64,000 nt of DNA from Sphingomonas bacterium (GTDB taxonomy: Bacteria > Pseudomonadota > Alphaproteobacteria > Sphingomonadales > Sphingomonadaceae). The number at the start of each line of letters is the position of its first letter. Positions within the stretch are counted from its first letter, which is position 1. Location of the stretch: NCBI RefSeq assembly GCF_903642285.1, contig NZ_CAHJWJ010000010.1, forward strand, positions 32,289 through 96,288, given 5' to 3'. Below, piece after piece: positions 35,521-43,080 of the stretch. The notes under the pieces are model-generated. The model worked only from the letters and a program-made list of their open reading frames with translations, had not been told where the DNA came from and did not search any database. The position numbers and the translations under genes were made by a program.

Positions 35521-35552
35521 ACTATATGTTCTACTATCGTTCTACTTGTCAA
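35521..35552 (-). promoter_or_regulatory. LexA-controlled promoter of small membrane protein
   Basis: GTTCTACTATCGTTC at 35528-35542 is a perfect GTTC-N7-GTTC LexA box. On the minus strand TTGACA (35552-35547) and the AT-rich CATATA (35528-35523), 18 bases apart, flank and overlap the box. A third half-site, GAAC at 35517-35520, is also spaced by seven bases. A LexA dimer here would block the minus-strand promoter. Confidence 0.75.
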
Positions 35553-35664
35553 GCGGCACTTCCGGATCGGCATTTGCCTTACCGCAATGATTGCATTCGG
35601 GACGCTTCGCCGTTATGGCGCGCGGCTCAACCCCGCATGGGAAGCATCATAGCCCGGTGCGCGC

Positions 35665-35683
35665 GATCACGGTTTCCGTGATC
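35665..35683 (+). promoter_or_regulatory. Leader hairpin upstream of rpsB
   Basis: GATCACGG and CCGTGATC form a perfect 8-bp stem with a TTT loop, 46 bases before the rpsB start. Ribosomal-protein leaders often carry the binding site for the encoded protein, so an S2-responsive control element is possible. The remaining bases from 35553 to 35729 show no gene and should hold the rpsB promoter. Confidence 0.45.
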
Positions 35684-35729
35684 AACCGTCATCCGCTTCC
35701 CAGAGGCATAACCGGAAGGATCCATCCCT

Positions 35730-36584
35730 ATGGCGGCACCTGTCGTCTCCATGCAGCAGCTCATCGAAACGGGCGCGCATTTCGGCCACCAGACGCATCG
35801 GTGGAACCCCAAGATGAAGCCGTACATCTTCGGCGATCGTAACGGCGTCCACATCCTCGACCTGTCGCAGACCGTGCCGCTGTTCGCGCGCGCGCTCGAA
35901 TTCGTCAGCCAGTCGGTCGCCGGTGGCGGCAAGGTTCTGTTCGTCGGCACCAAGCGCCAGGCGCAGGAGCCCGTCGCGGATGCCGCGCGCCGTTCGGGTC
36001 AGCATTTCGTCAACCATCGCTGGCTGGGTGGGATGCTCACCAATTGGCGCACGATCAGCAACTCGATCAAGCGGATGAAGACGCTCGAGGAGATGCTGTC
36101 GGGCGACACGGTCGGCCTGACGAAGAAGGAAGTGCTTCAGCTGACTCGCGAGCGCGACAAGCTGGAACTGAGCCTGGGCGGTATCCGCGACATGGGCGGC
36201 GTACCCGACGTGATGTTCGTGATCGACGCGAACAAGGAAGAGCTGGCGATCAAGGAGGCGAACACGCTGGGTATTCCGGTCGTGGCCATCCTGGATTCGA
36301 ACGTCTCGCCCGACGGCATCGCCTTCCCCGTGCCCGCAAACGACGACGCCAGCCGTGCGCTTCGTCTGTATTGCGAAGCGATCGCGATCGCGGCGACGCG
36401 TGGCGGACAGGAGCAGCAGCGCCGGTCCGGCGCGGATGTCGGCGCGATGGCGGAGCCGCCGCGCGAGGAATCGATCTCGGCCGAGCCGGCGATCGAGGCC
36501 GGCGCGGATACGACCGATGCCGCGGCGAATGCGGACATCGCGGCCGAGTTCGCGGCCGAAGGCGAGCGCCAGATCGACGCGTAA
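35730..36584 (+). CDS. rpsB: 30S ribosomal protein S2
   Basis: A 284-residue S2 protein of the small subunit. It has the typical opening [20 protein letters not shown], the [15 protein letters not shown] segment and [18 protein letters not shown]. The last 45 residues form an acidic Ala/Glu-rich extension (from [11 protein letters not shown] on) that goes beyond the E. coli length. GGAAGGA lies about eight bases upstream of the ATG. First gene of the rpsB-tsf-pyrH-frr operon, conserved across bacteria. Confidence 0.98.
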   Translation: MAAPVVSMQQLIETGAHFGHQTHRWNPKMKPYIFGDRNGVHILDLSQTVPLFARALEFVSQSVAGGGKVLFVGTKRQAQEPVADAARRSGQHFVNHRWLGGMLTNWRTISNSIKRMKTLEEMLSGDTVGLTKKEVLQLTRERDKLELSLGGIRDMGGVPDVMFVIDANKEELAIKEANTLGIPVVAILDSNVSPDGIAFPVPANDDASRALRLYCEAIAIAATRGGQEQQRRSGADVGAMAEPPREESISAEPAIEAGADTTDAAANADIAAEFAAEGERQIDA

Positions 36585-36603
36585 ACCGTCATCGCGCTTT
36601 CAT

Positions 36604-36641
36604 GCGGGCGGGGCAGGGCGATCATGCCCGGCCTCGCCCGC
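36604..36641 (+). terminator. Attenuator-like hairpin between rpsB and tsf
   Basis: GCGGGCGGGGCAGGGC pairs with GCCCGGCCTCGCCCGC across a GATCAT loop, with small mismatches. There is no T-tract. A partial terminator here would set the rpsB:tsf ratio, as known for this gene pair in other bacteria. Confidence 0.45.
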
Positions 36642-36670
36642 ATCATATTGAACACAAGAGGATGAAACAC

Positions 36671-37624
36671 ATGGCCGATATCACGGCAGCGATGGTCAAG
36701 GACCTGCGCGAGAAGAGCGGCGCGGGAATGATGGATTGCAAGAAGGCGCTGAACGAGACCGCGGGCGACATGGATGCCGCGATGGACTGGTTGCGCACCA
36801 AGGGCCTGGCCGCCGCCGCGAAGAAGTCGAGCCGCACCGCGGCCGAGGGTCTGGTCGGCATCGCGGTCAGTGGAACCGTGGGTGCGGCGGTCGAGGTGAA
36901 TTCGGAAACCGATTTCGTCGCGAAGAACGACCAGTTCCAGCAGTTCGTGCGCGAAGTCACGCAGATCGCACTGGCGACCGGCGACGACATCGACGCGATC
37001 AAGGCCGAAGCGATGCCGTCGGGCACGACCGTCGAGGAGGTGCTGACCAACAATATCGCGACGATCGGCGAGAACCAGTCGCTGCGCCGCGCCAGGCGGC
37101 TCGAAGTCGGCAAGGGCGCGGTCGTGCCCTATGTCCACAACGCGGCGTCGCCGGGCCTCGGCAAGATCGGCGTACTGGTAGCGCTGGAATCGGACGCGTC
37201 CGACGAGGTTCTCCAGGGGCTCGGCAAGCAGCTGGCGATGCACATCGCCGCCGCTTTCCCGCAGGCGCTGAACGAGGCCGATCTGGATCCGGAACTGATC
37301 GAGCGCGAACGTGCGATCGCGGCGGAAAAGGCCGGCGAGTCGGGCAAGCCCGCGGAAATCATCACGAAGATGGTGGACGGCGCGATCGCCAAGTACCGCA
37401 AGGAGAACGCGCTGGTCAGTCAGCTGTTCGTCATGGACGGCAAGACGAAGATCAGCGACGTCGTGGCGAAGGCAGGCAAGGATGCCGGCGCGATGATCGT
37501 GCTGAAGGACTATGTCCGGTTCCAGCTTGGTGAGGGGATCGAGAAGGACGCGTCGGATTTCGCTGCGGAAGTGGCGGCGGTGTCGGGCGTTCCGCAGAAC
37601 ACGCAGCCCGAACCGACGGCGTGA
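36671..37624 (+). CDS. tsf: Translation elongation factor Ts
   Basis: A 317-residue nucleotide exchange factor for EF-Tu. The N-terminal UBA-like [20 protein letters not shown] and the family signature [10 protein letters not shown] are present, followed by the dimerisation core. The ATG at 36671 was chosen over the one at 36662 because AAGAGGA lies eight bases before it and MADITA is the usual sphingomonad start. A hairpin separates it from rpsB and a long palindromic repeat separates it from pyrH. Confidence 0.97.
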   Translation: MADITAAMVKDLREKSGAGMMDCKKALNETAGDMDAAMDWLRTKGLAAAAKKSSRTAAEGLVGIAVSGTVGAAVEVNSETDFVAKNDQFQQFVREVTQIALATGDDIDAIKAEAMPSGTTVEEVLTNNIATIGENQSLRRARRLEVGKGAVVPYVHNAASPGLGKIGVLVALESDASDEVLQGLGKQLAMHIAAAFPQALNEADLDPELIERERAIAAEKAGESGKPAEIITKMVDGAIAKYRKENALVSQLFVMDGKTKISDVVAKAGKDAGAMIVLKDYVRFQLGEGIEKDASDFAAEVAAVSGVPQNTQPEPTA

Positions 37625-37629
37625 AGGCA

Positions 37630-37762
37630 CGATCCTCCCCCCTCGCGGGGAGGGGGACCTCGAGAAGCGAGTGGTGGAGCGGGTTGGCCGCGGGCGGATC
37701 GCTTGCGGCGAACCCCCTCCGTCAGCCTTCGGCTGCCACCTCCCCGTGAACGAGGAGGATCG
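37630..37762. repeat. Large intergenic palindromic element
   Basis: Outer arms CGATCCTCC (37630-37638) and GGAGGATCG (37754-37762) enclose CCCCCTCGCGGGGAGGGGG and a CAGCCTTCGGCTG hairpin. The makeup (a GGAGGGG arm with the AGCCTTCGGCT hairpin) is that of a repeat widespread in alphaproteobacterial spacers. It splits tsf from pyrH in an otherwise tight operon. Confidence 0.75.
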
Positions 37763-37838
37763 CCACGCGACACTGTTGCCCCTCCCGCTCCCCCCGCCTA
37801 AGGTCGTCGTGCTCCGACCCCGAAAGCCCTGAGACCGC

Positions 37839-38579
37839 ATGACGCCCCCGCGCTTCAAACGCATTTTGTTGAAATTGTCGGGCGAGGTCCTGATGGGGGA
37901 CGGCGGCATGGCGATCGATCCGACGGTGACGGCGCGGGTGGCCGGCGAGATCGCCGATGCCAAGGCGGCAGGCTACGAACTGTGCGTCGTCGTCGGCGGC
38001 GGCAACATCTTTCGCGGCATGGCAGGCGCAGCGCGCGGGATGGACCGGGCGACCGGCGATTACATGGGCATGCTCGCGACCGTCATGAACGCGCTCGCGG
38101 TGCAGAACGCACTGGAGCAGCAGGGCGTCGAGACCCGCGTCCAGTCGGCGATCCCGATGGCGAGCGTCTGCGAACCCTTTATCCGCCGCCGCGCCGAGCG
38201 CCATCTGGAAAAGGGCCGCGTCGTGATCTTCGCCGCCGGGGTCGGCAGCCCGTTCTTCACTACCGACAGCGGCGCGGCATTGCGTGCAGCGGAAATGAAG
38301 TGCGACGCGCTGTTCAAGGGCACCAGCGTCGATGGCGTCTACGATGCCGATCCGAAGAAGGATCCGACCGCGCGGCGATATGCGACGGTGAGCTATTCGA
38401 ACGTGCTGTCCGAAGACCTCAAGGTCATGGACGCCAGCGCGATCGCGCTGTGCCGCGACAACAATATCCCGATCGTCGTCTTCAACATCCGCGATCACGG
38501 CAATCTCGCCGCGGTACTGGCGGGTGAAGGCGTCTCGACGATCGTTCAGAACCAGGAGACGATGTATGCCGGCATATGA
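37839..38579 (+). CDS. pyrH: UMP kinase
   Basis: A 246-residue hexameric UMP kinase of the amino acid kinase fold, which makes UDP for RNA, sugar nucleotides and, through CTP, phospholipids. The N-terminal [23 protein letters not shown], and the C-terminal [12 protein letters not shown] and [12 protein letters not shown] segments are all intact. The next gene frr starts 14 bases before its stop. Confidence 0.97.
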   Translation: MTPPRFKRILLKLSGEVLMGDGGMAIDPTVTARVAGEIADAKAAGYELCVVVGGGNIFRGMAGAARGMDRATGDYMGMLATVMNALAVQNALEQQGVETRVQSAIPMASVCEPFIRRRAERHLEKGRVVIFAAGVGSPFFTTDSGAALRAAEMKCDALFKGTSVDGVYDADPKKDPTARRYATVSYSNVLSEDLKVMDASAIALCRDNNIPIVVFNIRDHGNLAAVLAGEGVSTIVQNQETMYAGI

Positions 38580-39123
38580 CAAGGCCGATCTGGAGCGCCG
38601 CATGGCAGGTGCCGTGGAGGCGTTGAAGCACGACCTCGGCGGCTTGCGCACGGGCCGCGCCTCGACCGCATTGCTCGATCCGGTGACGGTCGAGGTCTAT
38701 GGCAGCCACATGCCGCTCAACCAGGTCGCGACCGTATCGGTCCCGGAGCCGCGGATGATCTCGGTTCAGGTGTGGGACAAGGGCAATGTCGGGCCGGTGG
38801 AAAAGGCGATCCGCTCGGCTGGGCTGGGACTGAATCCGATCAACGACGGCACGACGCTTCGCCTGCCGATCCCCGACCTGACGGAGGATCGTCGCAAGGA
38901 ACTGGCAAAGCTCGCCGGGCAATATGCGGAAAAAGCCAGGATCGCGGCGCGCAACGTCCGCCGCGACGGCATGGACGCACTCAAGACCGACGAAAAGAAG
39001 GGCGTCTTCAGCGAGGACGAACGCAAGCGCCATGAAATCGAGGTGCAGAAACTGACGGACACGACGATCGCCGATCTCGACGCGGCGGCAACGTCGAAGG
39101 AAAAGGAAATCTTGGGGAAGTGA
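38566..39123 (+). CDS. frr: Ribosome recycling factor
   Basis: A 185-residue RRF, which with EF-G splits post-termination ribosomes. It has the three-helix-bundle family pattern with [32 protein letters not shown] and [11 protein letters not shown]. The ATG at 38566 lies within the pyrH end and AGGAGA precedes it by six bases. The frame is open 42 bases further upstream but has no such site. Confidence 0.97.
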   Translation: MPAYDKADLERRMAGAVEALKHDLGGLRTGRASTALLDPVTVEVYGSHMPLNQVATVSVPEPRMISVQVWDKGNVGPVEKAIRSAGLGLNPINDGTTLRLPIPDLTEDRRKELAKLAGQYAEKARIAARNVRRDGMDALKTDEKKGVFSEDERKRHEIEVQKLTDTTIADLDAAATSKEKEILGK

Positions 39124-39169
39124 TGGGTGGTGTAGCCTTCAGCGCCCCACCGTGTGCGGGAGGGGAGAA

Positions 39170-39907
39170 GTGAGTACCGCTCCCAATCTGACCGCCGTAC
39201 CTGCCACCGCCACTATCCCCCGCCACATCGCCATCATCATGGACGGCAATGGCCGGTGGGCGAAGCAGCGCTTCCTCCCGCGTGTCGCCGGGCACAAGGC
39301 GGGCGTCGAGGCGGTGCGGAAGGTGACCCGGGCGGCGCGCGCGCTGGGGGTCGAGGCGCTGACGCTGTACGCCTTCAGTAGCGAGAACTGGCGCCGGCCC
39401 GAAGAGGAGATCGGCGACCTTATGGGATTGCTGCGCCTGTTCATCCGCAGCGACCTGGACGAGCTGGTGCGCGAGAATGTCCGGCTGCGGATCATCGGCG
39501 ATTATCGTCGTTTCGCGCCGGATATCGTCAATCTGGTCGACGATGCGGTGGCGCGGACCGCGTCGAACACCGGTCCGTTGCTCGCGATCGCGCTGAATTA
39601 CGGCGCGCAGGCCGAACTGGCCGCGATCGCACGGCGGCTGGCGGAACATGCGGTGGCGGGGGAGGTCGATCCGGCGGCGATCGACGCCGACATGATCGAG
39701 CAGGCGCTCGATACCGCAGCCCTGCCACCGCTCGACCTCATGATCCGGACGTCGGGCGAACAGCGCCTGTCGAATTTCCTGCTGTGGCAGGCGGCCTATG
39801 CCGAACTGCTGTTCGTCGATACGCTGTGGCCCGATTTTGATGCGGCGGCGCTGGCGGCGGCGGTTGCGGCGTTCGGGCAGCGGCAGCGCCGTTATGGTGG
39901 CCTGTGA
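39170..39907 (+). CDS. uppS: Undecaprenyl diphosphate synthase
   Basis: A 245-residue cis-prenyltransferase that makes the C55 carrier lipid for peptidoglycan and other envelope polymers. The catalytic Asp25 lies in IAIIMDGNGRWAK; FSSENWRRP and the C-terminal LMIRTSGEQRLSNFLLWQAAYAE signature follow. A GTG start at 39170 was chosen because AGGGGAG lies three to ten bases upstream and an upstream start has none. The stop overlaps the cdsA start. Confidence 0.95.
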   Translation: MSTAPNLTAVPATATIPRHIAIIMDGNGRWAKQRFLPRVAGHKAGVEAVRKVTRAARALGVEALTLYAFSSENWRRPEEEIGDLMGLLRLFIRSDLDELVRENVRLRIIGDYRRFAPDIVNLVDDAVARTASNTGPLLAIALNYGAQAELAAIARRLAEHAVAGEVDPAAIDADMIEQALDTAALPPLDLMIRTSGEQRLSNFLLWQAAYAELLFVDTLWPDFDAAALAAAVAAFGQRQRRYGGL

Positions 39908-40731
39908 GCGACATGCCCGTCACTCAGCCGCGCATGTCCGAATTGACGTTGCGGATCCTGACCGGTCTTGCACTGATCTCGGTCGCGACGATCGCGTTGC
40001 TCATGGGCGGTTTCGTCTTCTGGCTGCTGGCGGTCGTCGCAGGGCTGTTCATGATGGCGGAATGGGCCGATCTTCACGGCATCGCCGCGAGGCAGAAACG
40101 GTTGGCGCAATATAGCCTGTTCGTTCCGCTGGCGCTGATGGCGCCCCCGCCCGGGGCGGGGCCGTATTTCCTGACATTGGGCCTGCTGATCGGTGCCGCG
40201 TTCTTCATCGCGATCGTGTCGGGCAAGCGCTTGCTGGCGCTGGGGACGATCTATGTCGGGCTGCCGATCCTGTCGCTGCTACTGATCCGCCATCAGAAGG
40301 AAGGCGTCGTCTTCACGCTTTGGGCGCTGGCGCTGGTCTGGGCGACCGACATCGGCGCATACGCCGCAGGGCGTATGATCGGCGGCCCGAAGATCTGGCC
40401 GCGGCTCAGTCCCAAGAAGACCTGGGCGGGGCTGGCAGGCGGGATCGTCTTCGCGTCGCTGTTCGCCGCGTTCCTGCACCGCGTATACGGCCTGCCGCTG
40501 CGCCTGACGCTCGCCACCCCCGTCCTCGCCGTCGTGGCGCAGGCGGGCGATTTCTACGAAAGCTGGCTGAAGCGCCGCGCGGGGGTCAAGGATTCGGGCA
40601 ACATCCTGCCCGGGCACGGCGGCGTGATGGACCGGCTCGATGGCCTCGTCCCCGTCGCGCCGATCGCGGCGTTACTGGTCGTGCTGCCCAGTATTTTCAA
40701 TCTATCCGGCATCCGCACCTGGATATCATGA
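39904..40731 (+). CDS. cdsA: Phosphatidate cytidylyltransferase
   Basis: A 275-residue polytopic membrane enzyme that makes CDP-diacylglycerol from phosphatidate and CTP. This product feeds PssA, also in the window. The family signature near the C terminus reads LKRRAGVKDSGNILPGHGG followed by DRLDG. The GTG at 39904 overlaps the uppS stop (GTGA); ATG at 39913 is an alternative start. Its own stop overlaps dxr (ATGA). Confidence 0.93.
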   Translation: MSDMPVTQPRMSELTLRILTGLALISVATIALLMGGFVFWLLAVVAGLFMMAEWADLHGIAARQKRLAQYSLFVPLALMAPPPGAGPYFLTLGLLIGAAFFIAIVSGKRLLALGTIYVGLPILSLLLIRHQKEGVVFTLWALALVWATDIGAYAAGRMIGGPKIWPRLSPKKTWAGLAGGIVFASLFAAFLHRVYGLPLRLTLATPVLAVVAQAGDFYESWLKRRAGVKDSGNILPGHGGVMDRLDGLVPVAPIAALLVVLPSIFNLSGIRTWIS

Positions 40732-41885
40732 AGACCGTCACCATCCTCGGTGCGACCGGTTCGGTCGGCACCTCGACGCTCGATCTGGTCGAGCGCGAGC
40801 CCGACCGGTTCCGGGTCGTCGCGCTGACCGCCAATTGCGACGTCGACCGGCTGGCGGCGGCAGCGATCCGTACGCGGGCGCAGATCGCCGCGGTCGCGGA
40901 CGAGAAATGCCTGCCTGCGCTGCTCGACGCGCTCGCGGGGACGGACATACGCGCGGTCGGCGGCGCATCCGGGATCGACGAGGCCGCGCGCAGCGGCGCG
41001 GACTGGACGATGGCGGCGATCGTCGGTTGTGCGGGGCTCGAACCCGTCATGGCGGCGATCGAAGGCGGCTGTACCGTCGTGCTGGCGAACAAGGAGCCGC
41101 TGGTGTCCGCCGGACGCGTGATCCTCGACGCCGCCGCGCGTCACGGTGCGACGCTGCTACCCGCGGACAGCGAGCACAATGCGGTCTTCCAGTGTTTCGA
41201 CTTCGCGCGCCCCGACCGCGTCCGCCGGATCGTGCTGACCGCGAGTGGCGGGCCGTTCCGCGATTTCACACTGGAACAGATGGCGCATGTGACGGTGGCG
41301 GAAGCGGTCGCACATCCCAATTGGTCGATGGGCGCAAAGATATCGGTCGATTCGGCGTCGATGATGAACAAGGGCCTAGAACTCATCGAGGCGGCGCGTC
41401 TGTTCCCGGTGCCGCACGAGCGGATCGAGATCGTCGTCCACCGCCAGTCGATCATCCACAGCATGGTCGATCATGTCGACGGCTCGATGCTCGCGCAGCT
41501 CGGCCAGTCCGACATGCGCGTCCCGATCGCGCACACGCTCGCCTGGCCCGACCGGATGGCGACGCCGATGGCACCGCTCGACCTGGCCGCGATCGGCCGG
41601 CTGGACTTCGAGGCCATCGATCCCGTGCGCTTCCCCGCGATCCGACTGGCGCGCGAGGCTTTGGATGCGGACGGCGCGCGACCGGCCATCCTCAACGCCG
41701 CCAACGAGATCGCGGTCGCGGCGTTCCTCGCCGGACGCATCCGGTTCCTCGAAATCGCCGCAATCGTCGAGGATACGCTGGAACGCTACGATCCACCGCC
41801 TGCGGATACGCTGGCGGCGGTGATCGCGGTGGATGCCGAGGCGCGCCAGGTCGCCGGTGCGCGCGTGAAGGATAAGGCCGTTTGA
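40728..41885 (+). CDS. dxr: 1-deoxy-D-xylulose 5-phosphate reductoisomerase
   Basis: A 385-residue enzyme of the MEP pathway that converts DXP to MEP using NADPH. The nucleotide-binding TILGATGSVGTSTLDL is at the N terminus. The metal- and substrate-binding PADSEHNAVFQC, SGGPFRDF and SVDSASMMNKGLELIEA segments are complete. It starts inside the cdsA stop and its own stop overlaps the rseP TTG start, so the genes are translationally coupled. Together with ispE and uppS it covers much of the isoprenoid route in this window. Confidence 0.97.
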   Translation: MKTVTILGATGSVGTSTLDLVEREPDRFRVVALTANCDVDRLAAAAIRTRAQIAAVADEKCLPALLDALAGTDIRAVGGASGIDEAARSGADWTMAAIVGCAGLEPVMAAIEGGCTVVLANKEPLVSAGRVILDAAARHGATLLPADSEHNAVFQCFDFARPDRVRRIVLTASGGPFRDFTLEQMAHVTVAEAVAHPNWSMGAKISVDSASMMNKGLELIEAARLFPVPHERIEIVVHRQSIIHSMVDHVDGSMLAQLGQSDMRVPIAHTLAWPDRMATPMAPLDLAAIGRLDFEAIDPVRFPAIRLAREALDADGARPAILNAANEIAVAAFLAGRIRFLEIAAIVEDTLERYDPPPADTLAAVIAVDAEARQVAGARVKDKAV

Positions 41886-43021
41886 TCCATTCCCCCGGTA
41901 TCCTGCTGACCATCCTCGCCTTCGCGCTGGTCGTCGGGCCGCTCGTGTTCGTCCACGAACTCGGCCATTATTTCGCCGGGCGCGTGTTCGGCATCAAGGC
42001 GGACGCCTTCTCGATCGGCTTCGGTCGCCGGATCGCGGGTTTCACGGACAAGCGCGGCACGCGCTGGCAGATCGGCTGGCTGCCGCTCGGCGGCTATGTC
42101 CGCTTCGCCGGCGACATGAATCCGGCGAGCGTGCCGAGCGCGGAATGGCTGGCGCTGCCGTCGGAGGAGCGCAACCGCACGTTCCAGGCAAAACCCGTCT
42201 GGCAGCGCGCGGTGGTCGTCGCGGCGGGGCCGATCGTCAACTTCGCCGTCGCGATCCTGATCCTCGCCGGCTTCGCGATCGCCTATGGCGATGTCCGCAT
42301 GGCCCCGGTCGTCCGAGCCACCGTGCCCGGTGGCGCGGCGGCGCGGGCGGGATTGCGGGCGGGCGACCGGATCGTTTCGATCGGCGGGCGCTCGATCGCG
42401 ACGTTCGACGACATATCGCGCTATGTCAGCATCCGCGGCGGCGATGCCGTTGCGATCGACCTGATCCGCGCCGGCCATCCGACAGCGGTGAACGCGACGA
42501 TCGGCATCGACGTCGAACGCGACCGGTTCGGCAACGAGGCACGGATCGGCCGACTGGGGATCGAGGGCGGCCTGCCCGTCGCCACGCCGGTCGGCGTGTT
42601 CGAAGCACCGGGCGTCGCGATCCGCCGGGTCGGCGACATCGTGTCGGTGACGGTAGAGACGCTGGGTCAGGTCATCAGCGGACGACGCTCGGTCAAGGAG
42701 CTGGGCGGACCGGTGAAGATCGCGCAGGTCTCCGGGCAACAGCTTGCACTCGGCCCCGACGCGCTCGTTTTTCTCATCGCGCTCGTGTCGATCAATCTGG
42801 GGTTCATCAACCTGCTTCCAGTACCGCTCTTGGATGGTGGGCATCTGCTGTTCTACGCGATCGAGGCGATCCGCCGGCGGCCGCTCGATCCGGCGGTGCA
42901 GGAATGGGCGTTTCGTGGCGGGTTGGCGGCGATATTGGCGCTGATGCTAGTGGTGACGTTCAACGATCTGTCCAGCGTGGGATTGTGGAAGCACATCTCC
43001 GGACTGATCGGTCCGGGTTGA
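41882..43021 (+). CDS. rseP: RIP metalloprotease RseP
   Basis: A 379-residue site-2 intramembrane zinc protease that cleaves anti-sigma factors and leftover signal peptides. The zinc motif HExxH is His25-Glu26-x-x-His29 in VFVHELGHYFAG, and the third ligand lies in PVPLLDGGHLLFY near residue 318. A single PDZ domain (around 140-225) sits between the membrane parts. The start is a TTG at 41882 overlapping the dxr stop (TTGA), which is the only start that keeps the first helix intact. Confidence 0.93.
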   Translation: MIHSPGILLTILAFALVVGPLVFVHELGHYFAGRVFGIKADAFSIGFGRRIAGFTDKRGTRWQIGWLPLGGYVRFAGDMNPASVPSAEWLALPSEERNRTFQAKPVWQRAVVVAAGPIVNFAVAILILAGFAIAYGDVRMAPVVRATVPGGAAARAGLRAGDRIVSIGGRSIATFDDISRYVSIRGGDAVAIDLIRAGHPTAVNATIGIDVERDRFGNEARIGRLGIEGGLPVATPVGVFEAPGVAIRRVGDIVSVTVETLGQVISGRRSVKELGGPVKIAQVSGQQLALGPDALVFLIALVSINLGFINLLPVPLLDGGHLLFYAIEAIRRRPLDPAVQEWAFRGGLAAILALMLVVTFNDLSSVGLWKHISGLIGPG

Positions 43022-43080
43022 TTGGTTGACGAAGGTCGGGCAGGGCGAACACGGCAGGGGGTCGGCGCGACTTTTCCGGG

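Noticed and set aside
39124..39169. GC-rich bases between frr and uppS that resemble a repeat arm
   Set aside because: Only one weak half is present and it contains the uppS ribosome binding site; no pairing partner was found.
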